Numbered from the stretch's first letter, positions 46,220 to 58,509 are shown. The stretch is 64,000 nt of DNA from Lepus europaeus (GCF_033115175.1 NC_084850.1:15283218-15347217), one strand, 5' to 3'. Translations and numbers: made by a program. The notes: a model not told the origin generated them from the letters alone.

Positions 46220-49200
46220 GGAGTAGCCTGTTTACTCCTAAGAGGGTATGTTAAGAATGGAGCAGAAAAGGGGCCATTTACTTCCATGCTGGCATTTGTA
46301 GCAACTCCCTTAATTTCGAGAGGAGGTGGTGGGAATAGGATTTTATTTTTGCCAACGACGTGAAAGAAAGGGCTCATCTACAAATTTTGATTTTTCTGTA
46401 GTTAAAAAAAAAAAAAGATTGAGTGCCAGACTCTTTCTAGCCCCTTTCCCCCTTAGAACACATGTTGGAGAACTTGCTGATTTCATTCTTTTCGTGCAAT
46501 TATTCCTGAATCAGAGCGTTACTAATGTACTTTTCATATTTCAGATGAATTTGCTCTCAGTTTTTCCCTATATTTGAAACTTTCATAAATATACCCTAGT
46601 TGAAAGTAATAACTTGTTTATCCCTTTTGAGGATATCTTTATCAAAATAGTGGTATGTTAGTGTTTTTCTAAATGTGAACCTTACCTAGAAACATGCCAT
46701 ATGAAATTGGAGCAGATCATTAACCTGTACCACCAAGCATTTGAAGGTGTACCTATAAAGCAGCTTGAAATTAATAAAAAATGGCTTGTACTGGATACTT
46801 TGCTAAAGCAAGTCACTAAAATATGTTTCTCAAATTCATCCTGAGACTAAAAGAGCATTGTACTTCATAGGTCTGTTCACATAGATTCTTGTCATCTTAG
46901 AGTGTTGTTTGGTGGTGACAGGGAAAAATGACAAGGAGAGCTAAATATAGTATTTAGGAAAAAGGTGATCTTTTCATATGGCATACCCATGTTGGAAAAC
47001 GACTGAGCTCTGGATCACATAAACATGATTAACTTAAAACTGAGCTATTGAAATCCCATTTTTTAAAAAAGGATGTGGATATTTGAAACTCAACATCCCA
47101 GGTACTGGTCTAAAAGCCCCCTTTGCTTGCCTTTTGACTAAGACTGAATGATCTGCATTGTATCAGAGTCTAGTAATTAAGCAGTGCTGGCCCAGAAAGG
47201 CTGGGCATGCAGTAGAATTTGCAGCAGTTGTTGAAGTGCCAGCCTGCAGGTTTGAGACTAGTACTTTGCATCCCCAACCAAGATCTCTGCAGAGGATCAC
47301 TTTCGCTTACACTGAAGGGAGCTTTGACCTCATTGTTTAAGCTGGAATGTCCAACTGCTCACGTTTTTCTGCACAACCATGACTATGGTAAGTCCTGGAA
47401 ATTTGCAGCAGTACAGTAAGCTGGAAGGTTCTTTGGGGTTGTAGCTGAGCCCTGGGCCTAGGGCAAGAAATTAAACTGCAAACCATTGGACTAAATGCAA
47501 AACATTATCAAATATTCATTGCTAAACATGACTTTATATTTTTTGTGGTAGGGGCAAAATTTTAGATTCCTTAGATCAATAAAGCACATGCTGTCCTTAT
47601 CTTCTGCATGGCAGAGATTGTTTCAGGGGCACTGCCTTTTGAATCAATAGAAGGTTACAATTAAAGACTTAGGTGAGACTTGAGACTGGCACAGCAACAT
47701 GTAATCAAGTTGTGTGCTATCTTATAATTGTTTTAATGTTTTAGAGATAGATAGGGTTTTGGATTCCTTTCAAAATTATTTTTTATTTTGGTGTACTTAG
47801 AGGTTTTTGAAATTGGATTTGAATGGGAAATAAATTACATTGATGTTGATTGTACTTGTTGGTCATTGAAAACTAGAGAGCTGCCTTGTTAGAAAAGGAC
47901 TTTATATTTTAAACCCATTGTGGCAAATAAAAATCTCTTAGGAGTCTTATCTTTCATTGCTCAGTTATTTTTGCTAGGTCATTTTAAAAATGCTAACATA
48001 TAATTCCCTAGGTTCTCCACTTTCAAGCTAAAAGAAATAGTGATTCATTGTATTTTTTAAAGATATATCCTTGACATCTTTGCCATTAATAATTGCATTC
48101 CTTCCTTTTTGATGAGTTAATGACAGTCTTTAGGTAGAAAGAAATGGATGAATTTGGTATATAGCATTTTAGCATTTAGGCATGTAGGAGGTGTATTAAA
48201 AGATTTGAGTTGGATATTTCTGAATGCATTAAAACACCTCATGTTCCCAGTCCACATCTCCATAAATTCAATAAATAAATAATAATAGCTTCATCTGTAC
48301 AATTTGTTTCCTTCAAAGGCATATTTGATCAGAAGTCTTTACTAGTTGAGACTTAAGTGTCACAAACTTTTAAGTTATTCTGTTGTCTTTTACACTTAAT
48401 AAAATTTCCAGTGATTATATTTTCACATGGGTTAAAAGATTTATTGAAAGTCTAAACAAGAATCCTCCCTTCTTTTGGGCTTATATTATTTCATGCTAAA
48501 GATTTAAATAAGACGTTTCTTCATAAAGTAGAAAAGGGACTTGGCCAACTGGATGCTGTCAGTTTAGCTTGTTGGAGAGTAATATTTACCAGTTATATAT
48601 TTCTACACAATTGATAATGAAAACTTAATTGTAGCTATGAGAAACTGTAGTAAATTAATATCTCTAATTCTTAAACTGCTTTGGTTCCATAAGCATGCAG
48701 CACATGGTAATAATATCATACAAAAAAACATCTTAGCAGTCAAAGACATCCAGTATTGGAAAGAAATTAGACTATATAAGCAAGAATGAAAATTCAAAAT
48801 GAGATGGGAAGTGCAAAATAAGAGTTGATGAAATAGGTAGGTAATTTATTGCTTTGAAACCAGGGTAAGGCCAATCTCATGAAACAATATGTGGAGACAA
48901 TTAACAAAGAACTTCAGGTTATTGCTTTTTCTTTTTTTTTCCAGAAACAAGAAGGTGTTTGGTTTCCTCCTTAAATTATCAGATTAATTTAACTTTTCTT
49001 TTGTTTTCACTTTTCTGATAACCTTGTCATGACACTGCTGAGTCTGGCAAATATCGACTTTATTACTATAGAGATATATTTGCATGTGTATATCACAGTA
49101 ATTTTGTATTCACAGAAGCTTCATAAATGGTCTGTGTGTCTTGATTCCTATCAGTTCATATACATCTAGGTTTAACAACTGAACTTGCTCCTACCTAAAA

Positions 49201-49613
49201 GAAACCTTATTATCATATTGCATTATAATTATCTTTTAACTTCTGTGGTTCTCTAGACCAGTCTTTCTCAACCAGGAGATAATTAAGCTGTAATACCCTA
49301 GGGCATGCATTGTGGGCAATAAATTAACTTCTACCCAACTGGAGGAGGAACCCAGTTTGAGAAAAAATTGTCCTAGACTTGAAAGCAGCTGAAGGCAGGG
49401 ACAGTTTACAGTGTATCCTTAACTCCTAGCACAGTCTTGGTGCCCAGAAGGTGTTCAGTGAATATTTGTTGAATGAATACCTTTTATTTGTTTCATATAA
49501 ATAATAAGCTTTATTTAGAGAAAGGGATTTATAGTAAACATCTCCATATCTGGAATGATTGAAAAATGAGGAGTTCTAGTTAATTGGGATATACTATATA
49601 CTGATAATTAGTT
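46220..49613 (+). other. ATP11C: SINE-free first part of ATP11C intron 1
   Basis: 3.4 kb of unique, A/T-rich DNA without a young repeat except the L2 scrap at 49385. No exon recognised. Confidence 0.55.
49385..49482 (+). mobile_element. L2 3'-end fragment
   Basis: AAGGCAGGGACAGTTTACAG ... AATATTTGTTGAATGAATAC is a typical L2 3' end. Confidence 0.55.
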
Positions 49614-49957
49614 TTTTTAAAAGATTTATGTACTTATTTGAAACTGAGAGTTACATAGAGAGAGAAGGAGAGGCAGAGAGAGAGAGAGAGAGAGATTGAT
49701 TTTCTATCCACTGATTGACTCCCCAGCTGGCTGCAATGGCTGGAGCTGCGCTGATCCAAAGCCAGGAGCCAGAAGCTGCTTCTGGGTCTCCTACACCGGT
49801 GCAGGGGCCCAAGGACTTGGGCCATCTGCTGCTGCTTTCTCAGGCCATAGCAGAGAACTAGATCAGAAGCAGAGCAGCCAGGACTCGAACTGGCGCCCAT
49901 ATGGGATACCAGCACTGCTGGCGGCGGCTTTACCCACTACGCCACAGTGCTGACTCC
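49614..49957 (-). mobile_element. CSINE in ATP11C intron 1
   Basis: AAAAGATTTATGTACTTATTTG to CGCCACAGTGCTGACTCCC. Confidence 0.85.
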
Positions 49958-49973
49958 CAATAATTGATTTTGT

Positions 49974-50275
49974 AAAGAGATTTATTTTATTTATTTTAAA
50001 GACAGAGTTACAGAGAGGGAGATCGTCCATCTGATGGTTTACTCCCCAAATGGCCACAATGGCTGGGGCTGGGCCAGGCCGAAGCCAGGAGCTTCTTCCA
50101 GGTCTCCCAAGTGAGTGCAGGGACCCAAGTACTTGGGCCATTTTGTGCTGCTTTCCCAGGCACGATAGCAGGGAGCTGGACTGGAAGTGGAGCAGGGAGG
50201 ACTCTAGCCGATGCTCATATTGGATGCCTGTATTGCAGGTGGCAGCTTTACCTGCTACACCACAGCGCTGACCCC
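49974..50275 (-). mobile_element. CSINE in ATP11C intron 1
   Basis: AGAGATTTATTTTATTTATTT to CACCACAGCGCTGACCCC; 16 bases after the preceding SINE, same strand. Confidence 0.85.
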
Positions 50276-50772
50276 TGATTACTAATTTTTAAAGAATTAG
50301 AATGAAAGCTAATACTGAAGCTATGCTGACCAAAGTGTTGTCTTTCTTGAATGATTACTGCATTTTATGGTTTTGCAGAACATTATTCTGTTCAACAAAT
50401 ATTCAGTGAGCATGTACCGTGCACTATGGTAGGTCCTGGGGGCACATGAGTGAGCACGACAGACTAGGTTCTTGTCTTTAGGAGCTTTAATTATTGCATG
50501 CATGGCTATAGAGGGGGCACGATGTATTGTATCTCATATATTTGTGAATACCACAGAATCTGATCTTTTTGAATAAGTTACTATTATATACTTGTCATTT
50601 GTCTTTCTATCAAAAATAGATTATACAATCTCAATTATTTTCTGTTTGTCTGGATGTTAGATGAAAAGGAGTTGTTTGCATTTGGCACTTTCTGTATGAC
50701 TTATCCATAGCAGATAGGTGTGGTGCTGACACCATGCAAGGTGAGAAACCTATTTGGAAATGAACTACTAAA

Positions 50773-51116
50773 GGGCCAGCACCGCGGCTCACTAGGCTAA
50801 TCCTCCGCCTTGTGGCGCCGGCACACCGGATTCTAGTCCCAATTGGGGCGCCGGATTCTGTCCCAATTGCCCCTCTTCCAGGCCAGCTCTCTGCTGTGGC
50901 CCGGGAGTGCAGTGGAGGATGGCCCAAGTGCTTGGGCCCTGCACCCCATGGGAGACCAGGATAAGCACCTGGCTCCTGCCATTGGATCAGTGCGGTGCAC
51001 CAGCTGCAGTGCACCAGTCGCGGTGGCCATTGGAGGGTGAACCAATGGCAAAAGAAGACCTTTCTCTCTGTCTCTCTCATTGTCCACTCTGCCTGTCAAA
51101 AAAAAAAAAAAAAAAG
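50773..51116 (+). mobile_element. Young tRNA-headed CSINE in ATP11C intron 1
   Basis: Flanked by GGAAATGAACTACTAAA / GGAAATGAACCACTAAA (50756-50772, 51117-51133). Head GGGCCAGCACCGCGGCTCAC, A17-type tail. The only young copy here on the + strand. Confidence 0.95.
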
Positions 51117-51722
51117 GGAAATGAACCACTAAAAAGTTGAAATAAAACTTCACACAAGTATAAACAGGTTTTGTCCCCCCCCCCCAACTTTTTTTTCCCT
51201 TATCTGCCTTTTACTAATTAAGCACCATAAAACTGTGAAGGTCTCCTAAATACATTTCATAAGGATGCTCTGTGTGTTCCTTTTGTTTGTGGTTATTACT
51301 AATGATTCAGCTCTTTAGTGATTACTGTGGAGTACCTCTATATCAGGTGGTTTCCAATATTCCTAAGGGACTTTAATAACAGGTGAGACTTGGGCAGGTA
51401 AAGCCATTCAAATAAACTTGTTTCCTCACGCAAGTTGCTGGTTGACTACCCAATGGACGGTGGGTCCTGAGAGGTAAAGCATGTCCTGTGCCTCCTGGAA
51501 GAACCACGATAACCTTTCTGTGTCTGCATTTTGTGTAAACAGCTAGCGCATTGAGTCAATTCAAATACTGCTTTGTTGAGTGATGGAAAAACATCAAGAC
51601 TGACTACTTGTCTAGCATGATCAGTTAATTCTCTCAAAGAGGGTGGTGAATGCATAGGATACAAAATTAAAATACTGTTTTTTTCTTCAAGGTGGTAGAT
51701 TTTTGTATATTAGTAGTGATTT

Positions 51723-52040
51723 CTTTTTTAAGATTCAGTTTGTTTATTTGAAAGGCAGAGTTACAGAGAGGTACAGACAGATCTCCCATCTGCTGGTTCA
51801 CTCCTCAAATGGCCGCAACAGCTGGGGCTGCATCAGGCTGAAGCTAGGAGCCAGGAACTTCATTTAGGTTTCCCTCAGGTGTGGCATGGGCCCAACCACC
51901 CGGGCCATCTTCCACTGCTTTCCCAGGTGCATTAACAGAGAGCTGGATACAAAGTGGAGTAACTGGAACTTGAAGCATCACTCATACGGTATGCTGGCGT
52001 TTTAGGCAGCTGCTTAAATCGCTGGACCACAAAGCCAGCA
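51723..52040 (-). mobile_element. CSINE in ATP11C intron 1
   Basis: TTTTTTAAGATTCAGTTTG to GGACCACAAAGCCAGC. Confidence 0.85.
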
Positions 52041-52623
52041 TTAGTGCTTTATACAGATTAATTTTGTATATCTGAAATCCTTGAGATTGGAGGAATTTTT
52101 CTGGTTGGGTTTAAAGGATCTGGGATTCCACAAAAAATTTAAGTGCTGCTCTTGAATTTATTTGTGTGCACTTAAGGTTTGTCTTCTTGGCCTGTTAAAA
52201 GGGTAGATCAGTGGTGATCATAAAACAAGCATATTAGCATAACTGGAGCATATGTTAACACTACTGCAGCTTAATGATAAATGAGAGCTCAGCACTGCAG
52301 ATATGGGTGCAGGGTGCCCTGTGCCAGCACATTGGCAGACAGCCCTTCAATTATTGCAGTGTATGGATGGACAGCTGGTTTGGCTGACTTCTTGATTATA
52401 TACAAGATTTGGTTTACTGATGATATTGGGATCGTGGATATACAGATTTAGGTGGTTAATCTGTATTTATGAAATAGACTGTCATTGATTTCCCACCCCA
52501 TATTCATTTAATAGAATATGAGAGGACTGATGAGGCCTATCTTTTTCAAGCAAATATTATTTGTTTTTAGGCTCCTTAGCTATATGTTGTCTTTTTTTAA
52601 CAGTTGGGTTACACCATTTTTTT

Positions 52624-53082
52624 TCTTTTTTTTATTTAATGAATATAAATTTCCAAAGTACAGCTTATGGATTACAAAGGCTCCCCCCCCTACAATTTCC
52701 CCCCCACCCACAACCCTCCCCTTTCCCACTCGCTCTCCCCTTCCATTCCCATCAAGATTCATTTTCAATTCTCTTTATATACAGAAAAATCAGTTTAGTA
52801 TATATAAAGATTTCAACAGTTTGCCCTCACATAGTAACACAAAGTGAAAAAATACTGTTGGAGTACTAGTTATAGCATTAAATAACAGTGTACATCACAT
52901 TAATGATAGAGATGCTGCATGATATTTTTTTAAAAAAGATTGATTACTTTTCTATGTAATTTCCAATTTAACACCAAGGGTTTTTTTTTTTCATTTTCAA
53001 TTATCTTTTTTATACAGAAGATCGCTTCAGTATATACTAAGTAAAGATTTCATCAGTTTGCACCCACACATAACCACAAAGG
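52624..53082 (-). mobile_element. L1 3' end, minus strand, with internally repeated segment
   Basis: Antisense L1 3' UTR beginning TTTATTTAATGAATATAAAT, flanked by GGTTACACCATTTTT (52608-52622 and 53083-53097). The segment around TATACAGAAGAT ... CAGTTTGCACCC occurs twice in the same orientation (about 52755-52840 and 52995-53080), so this copy carries a partial duplication or a second fragment. Confidence 0.7.
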
Positions 53083-53097
53083 GGTTACACCATTTTT

Positions 53098-53401
53098 TAA
53101 AAAGATTTATTTATTTGTTTGAAAGGCAGAGTTACAGAGGAGGAGAGAGAGAGATCTTCCATCCACTGGCTCACTTCCCAAACTCCAAAGCTAGGACTTA
53201 GAAGCTAGGAGCCAGGAGCTTCTTCCAGGTCTCCCATATGGAAGCATGGGCCCAAGCACTTAGGCCATCTTCTGCTGCTTTCCCAGGTGCATTAGCAGGG
53301 AGCTGAATCAGAAGTGGGGCAGCTAGGACTCGAACCAGCACCCATATGGTATGCCAGCACTGTAGGCAGTGGCTTTACCCGCTACACCACAGCGCTGGCC
53401 C
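53098..53401 (-). mobile_element. CSINE with 3'-transduced tail (see 52580-53415)
   Basis: AAAAAGATTTATTTATTTG to CACCACAGCGCTGGCCCC. Its target-site duplication CTATATGTTGTCTT is at 53402-53415 and, on the other side, only at 52580-52593. Confidence 0.85.
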
Positions 53402-53419
53402 CTATATGTTGTCTTGAAG

Positions 53420-54519
53420 TATTAAGATGACAATGCTTTCCTAGTCCTACCTCCTCACCAAGATATTCTTAGAAAAATCAGAAGAGCATTTTTGATAATG
53501 ATTTACAGCTAGTACAACGTCAGATAAATAGCAGATGTTCAATAAATACTTACTGAATTGTTTTGAACTGAATTGACAACATAGTCGGAGTCAGTAGTAA
53601 CAGGTGAAAAATGATCAGTTGGTTAAGCAGCCACCATTTCAGACTGCACTATAGAAATGTGTGTAGTGCTGAAAATACTTCTTTTTCATTGTACAGGTAA
53701 AGGAGAAAAAAAATAATTGCATGTCAATTTAAAGAAAAAATCAGGAGACATTTTCTGTTTGCTTGCTGTTTTCCCTTTTTACCAGAAAGATAGTTTTTAG
53801 CCCCTTCCCCTTTCTTGGAGGTTCATAGAACATTATAATCAGTATAGTGTCCTCAGCTTCTAAAATTGTAAGCAAATTCATATTCTTTTTGTCAAATGTG
53901 GTTGATAAGCTTATATTTTCTGTTGCCACTAGCATATCAAATATACTTTGAAAATCAGAGCTGCAATGTTAATTCTCTTAAGAGATGTGTATCATTTGAC
54001 TTAAACCAAATGTAAGTATGAAATATTTACTTTCAGGATACTACTCAATATTCAGTGCTGGGAATGTAAGATACTTTCCTATGTTTTCATCCAATCAACA
54101 CCAACAGGGTAGATACACCTATAGCAAGAGACAGAGCAAACCAAAGGAACTGCAGAGTTTGAAGGATTTGGAAGCAGTTGTGTTGTGAAATGTGCCTCAA
54201 CTATGTTGAAAGGGTTAATGCAAGTCCTATTTCTTCCATTTACTGCCTAGCTCAAGAAATTGTGCACTGCTTGCTGTAGTTCATATACATCAAACTGTTT
54301 CTCAAAATGTTGCTTTTGGACTATTTACATAAAAATCCCTTTGGATTCATATAATAAATACAGATTTCTGGATATTAAGCTTACAGAATCCAAATCTCAG
54401 GTGATAGTTTCCAGTAAAGTGCACTTCTAGCAAACACTCCAGGTCGTTCTTAGGCTCAGTAAAATTTAAGAACAGCTGTATATCATATGGTAAGCACTAA
54501 GGTATTTAATTTCTGATCA
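53420..54519 (+). other. Unannotated intronic DNA
   Basis: A/T-rich with relics too diverged to name. Confidence 0.5.
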
Positions 54520-54605
54520 CGTTCTCCATTCACTGCTCTGTACTTCAATTTCTTCATCTAACGAATGGGGATAATAATATGTATCTCACAGTATTGTTAG
54601 ATAGA
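54520..54605 (+). mobile_element. MIR fragment
   Basis: TTCAATTTCTTCATCTAACG then AATGGGGATAATAATATGTA is the MIR core. Confidence 0.6.
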
Positions 54606-54609
54606 CTAT

Positions 54610-55085
54610 TCCCTGCTACCTCAGTTGGATCAGAGGTCCCCCAAACATCCCCAAGTTGGACAGTCAGAACTTAGCACATACACACACTCATGGCTTGATT
54701 TATTATAGGAGAAGGATACAACGTGAATCAGCAAAGGAAAAAGGTCCATGGGACTGATCTGGGAGAAACCACATGCAAGCTTCCACCAGTCTTCTCAGCA
54801 AAGTCACACAAGGCATACATTATTTTTCCATCAAGTTGTGACAGATTGTATGAAGTGTTGTATACTGGGGGAGCTCATTAGTTAGTGTGTCTTGGTTTTT
54901 GTTGGGAGTTATTCACATAAGTACACTCTACCTGGTATATATCAAAATTGCAGATGTCTAAAAGGAAAGCAAGCATTCAACATAAACCATATTGTTTGTA
55001 CATTATGTCCTACAAGCCACTCTTAACAGAGTGATGGGAATCTTTCCAAAATCCAGGTCCCCAAACATGCCAAAGAACCTACTGT
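54610..55085 (-). mobile_element. MLT2-type (ERVL) LTR
   Basis: Antisense order: CATGGCTTGATTTATTATAG, AATCAGCAAAGGAAAAAGG, CACACAAGGCATAC, GGGGGAGCTCATTAG, AACATAAACCATATTG, CTTAACAGAGTGATGGG. Diverged solo LTR in ATP11C intron 1. Confidence 0.6.
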
Positions 55086-55374
55086 GTAAGTAGGCCTTTT
55101 TAAGAATAGTAGTCTCAGGTCTGTTATGCTAACTCTTTCTTACATACTAATGTTATGATTACTCATACTTTTTCAGTGAAGTTACTTGCTCAAGAACCTT
55201 TAAGCTAATTGGTAGCAGAGCTTAGACTGAGACATCCATCAATCATAGCTTCTGTTCATTGTTACCCAGAGTCATGCTTCTTAATTATGGATTATGGGTC
55301 ATTTCTGTTCATATTGTTGAAAACATTCACTGTTTGTCACTTGCAGCAGAAGAGCAGCCTGCCGGTGGTAAATT

Positions 55375-55458
55375 GATGCACCCAGTGGGGGAGCCAGGAA
55401 GTATTGATGTTTCTGCCAGTTTAGCGTCAACACTTGCTGGTTTCCTCTTTGGAGCATC
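55375..55458 (+). ncRNA. MIR505: microRNA precursor miR-505
   Basis: An 84-base hairpin with arms that match miR-505 as I remember it. The 5p strand starts GGGAGCCAGGAAG at 55389-55410 and the 3p strand starts CGTCAACACTTGCTGG at 55425-55446, separated by a short loop (TTCTGCCAGTTTAG). Compared with my memory of the human precursor there is one change, C to T at 55449, outside both mature products. The outer stem pairs GATGC at 55375 with GCATC at 55454-55458. It lies in sense orientation in ATP11C intron 1, so it is probably processed from that transcript. This placement confirms the ATP11C assignment. Confidence 0.95.
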
Positions 55459-56519
55459 ACCAAATTCGTGGATTATCTTTTCCCTGACTTTTGGACTTTT
55501 ATTACTGCTCCACTCTTCTTTTCCCATTCATGTGCCCATATTTATGATACTCATTTTCATGACTATCTCATCTCATTTTATACTAGCTCATAAGTACATG
55601 TTAGCTCATTGGTACCTGATAGAAAAATTCTTGGTAACACAATTCCAAATAGAGGGCATACTAAAGAGCATTTTATCAAGGAGTACTACCTAGGGGAAAA
55701 TGACAAAAATGTATTGAGCTAATAAATGAATTTTAGGACAATATTTACAAATATTTTATACCAAGATAGCTTTTTGAGTTTTTGTAGTCATGGAAAACCC
55801 TGGGCACATCTCTAGTTGTTCACAAGTTTCAGCCCCTTTTATTTTTATCAAAAAGGAAATTTAACCATTTTATGATTTGAGCAAGAAATAAACAAGAAGA
55901 TAATACTGGAAGATGTGGTATCCTACAGATCCACTGGAAGCAGAAGCCAAAAGGGAACTGTCACAAATAAATAATAGCTGTGTAGAGCAGATTATGTAAG
56001 CTACACCTGTTGTGTAAGCAGTGGGGATGTTCTTGAAGCTTCACAATGTAGTTTGCAATAATATGGATTAAGGGGTGTATAATATAGTGCACGATTTATT
56101 TTGGCTTCTTTTCTGAAAATATTCATATGAATCACAAGCTCGCTTTTAACATTTATTCCCTACTTGGTGCTATAGAGGTGTGTAAGGAACTGCTCTGCTT
56201 TCCAGTAGCTTGATGTCTGGCAGAAGAGACAGAAGACAACACATGCAAATAACTTTTTCACAAAACCAGTAGGTTATCAGTCCCATCTTTTTGAGGGACA
56301 CATATAGTAACTGTAGTAGGCATTCATAATGATGTGCTGGCACTCACTCTGGTTGAAGTGGCTGGGGAACGCTTCATAAAAGGGATTACATGTGTATTTT
56401 ACCTTTAAGGATACAAAGGACTGAACATCATGGGATTTTAAGGCTAGGCAACCTCATTAAAGGAAGAGGCAGTTCACCTGAGCAATGCTGCAGGGTTATT
56501 GTTTAAGACACTTAACAGA
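55459..56519 (+). other. Unannotated intronic DNA downstream of miR-505
   Basis: No second hairpin of microRNA type seen. 56140-56260 resembles an old dispersed repeat (CATTTATTCCCTACTTGGTGC). Confidence 0.45.
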
Positions 56520-56787
56520 GGGGCGGGCACTGTAGCATAGCAGGTAAAGCGGCTGCCTGCAGTGCCAGCATCCCATATGGGTGCCAGTTCAAGTCCCGGC
56601 TGCTCCACTTCCGATCCAGCTCTCTACTATGGCCTAGGAAAGCAGTACAAGATGGCCCAAGCCCTTGGACCCTTGCATCCACATGGGAGGCCTGGAGGAA
56701 GCTCTTGGTTCCTGGCTTCAGATTGGCTCAGCTCTGGCTGTTGCAGTCATTTGGGGAGTGAACCAGCGGATGGAAGAACTAACTCAC

Positions 56788-56822
<35 letters not shown>

Positions 56823-56863
56823 ACCTCTCTCTGTAACTTTGTCTTTCAAATAAATGTCTTTTT
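56520..56863 (+). mobile_element. CSINE in ATP11C intron 1, with (CT) run
   Basis: GGGGCGGGCACTGTAGCATAG to CTTTCAAATAAATGTC; (CT)n at about 56786-56820. Confidence 0.9.
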
Positions 56864-56929
56864 TTTTAAAGATTAAACAGCAAGGAAGCCACTCAATTTA
56901 GAAGGTATAGATTCCAACTCCCCCATCAG

Positions 56930-57215
56930 TTCAGGATGGTATGATAAAGTGTCATAGACTGAGTGGTTTATAACCAACAGACCTTATTTGGTGAGGGCCT
57001 ACTTTCAGGTTGCTGACTGCCATCTTTTTAATATATCCTCACATAGTAGAAAGAGGGGAAAGAAATCTGTGGGTAAGGGTACTAGTCTCATTCATGAGGG
57101 CACCACCCACATTGCCTATTCTCCCTAGTGCTGTACCTCCTAATACCATCACATTGAGGGTTAGGATTTCTAGATGTGAATTTGGGTGGTGGGGCACAGA
57201 TATCTAGTCTGTAAT
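56930..57215 (+). mobile_element. Ancient mammalian dispersed repeat, same type as at 14.75 kb
   Basis: ATGATAAAGTGTCATAGACTG, GAGTGGTTTATAACCAACAG and CACATTGAGGGTTAGGATTT follow the same consensus order; strongly diverged. Confidence 0.5.
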
Positions 57216-57869
57216 GAACCAGACCAAAACTTTCATTTTACGTCGTCTTATGTTTTCTGTAGTAAAATTAGAGTTTAAAAGAGGGAAGTGGGCACAAAAG
57301 TGGATGTCTGGTGGATTTAGGTCTCCACAACAATAGCTATAAGAATCTTCTCATAGATGCTGTTTTCTGAAACCCATGAATCCATGTCCTCAATCTTCTA
57401 ATTTGTTGCAGGAACAATGGGTAGGGACTGGGATGAAATAAGCACTTGTGGTAATATATGGACACTACTTCATATAAGATTATATGTCTTGTTACTTTAA
57501 TTGCCTTGCTTAAATGATGGGTGTCCAATTCTGGGAACTTTACACAAGGACACAGTGCTGGTTTATTATATTGAATATTGGCAGCAATTTACTTAAAAAG
57601 TTGAGGATCGGGGCTTTGCTTATGAGCATATGCTTTACTGTTACACTTCTATTTCACTGCCATTAGATAACATTACTTGTGATAGACATTCAGGCTTGAC
57701 TACTTCATTTTGGCTTACTGGAACATGAATTGTATTCCATTGCCTTATGACCAGTGTGTCACCATGCCCACTTGATGCCATGTTTTTATCATCTGCTGCT
57801 GCTATCAGCAACTCTCCTTTTTCATATTTATTTCTCCTTCTGTCTTCCCCCTTTCAATAAATGGCACTA

Positions 57870-58470
57870 TTGCTGACGTAGTAGCTCAGGCTAGAATCCT
57901 AGCAGTCATCCTTAATACTCCTTTATTCTCCACATATAATGTTAGCAAATCCATTCATTTCTCTTCATGCCCAACTCTACTACCATCCAAATCCAAGCTA
58001 CTACTATTATGTGGCATTTTCTTTCTTTTTCTTTTTTTTTTTTTTACTTTTGACAGGCAGAGTGGACAGTGAGAGAGAGAGATAGAGAGAAAGGTCTTCC
58101 TTTGCCGTTGGTTCACCCTCCAATGGCCACCGCGACTGGTGCACTGCAGCTGGTGCACCGCGCCGATCCAATGGCAGGAGCCAGGTGCTTCTCCTGGTCT
58201 CCCATGGGGTGCAGGGCCCAAGGACTTGGGCCATCCTCCACTGCACTCCCTGGCCACAGCAGAGAGCTGGCCTGGAAGAGGGGCAACCGGGACAGGATCG
58301 GTGCCCCGACCGGGACTAGAACCCGGTGTGCCGGCGCCGCAAGGCGGAGGATTAGCCTAGTGAGCCACGGCAATGTGGCATTTTCAATAGATGGTCTCAT
58401 TCACTCCTGCCATCTCCAGTTTGTCCTACATTAGTATTAGAAGAATCTTTTACAGATGACTTTCTACTGC
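57870..58470 (+). mobile_element. L2 fragment, split by a young CSINE
   Basis: GTCATCCTTAATACTCC and CTACTACCATCCAAATCCAAG are the part of L2 just upstream of that seen at 8.6 kb. The SINE at 58022-58372 interrupts it. Confidence 0.5.
58022..58372 (-). mobile_element. Young tRNA-headed CSINE in ATP11C intron 1
   Basis: Exact duplication ATGTGGCATTTTC (58009-58021, 58373-58385). Same body as the copies at 16.5 and 42.3 kb. Confidence 0.95.
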
Positions 58471-58509
58471 TGTCTTGATATTGAGAACTTGCTGATATCA
58501 CTTCTACTC

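Noticed and set aside
45682-46254. 190-codon frame at the start of ATP11C intron 1
   Set aside because: Ends in a poly-T-encoded Phe run; no splice logic or homology. The donor at 45458 fits the known exon.
55259-55693. 144-codon open frame covering the miR-505 hairpin
   Set aside because: The hairpin lies inside it, there is no domain or signal, and the context is intronic. The frame is chance.
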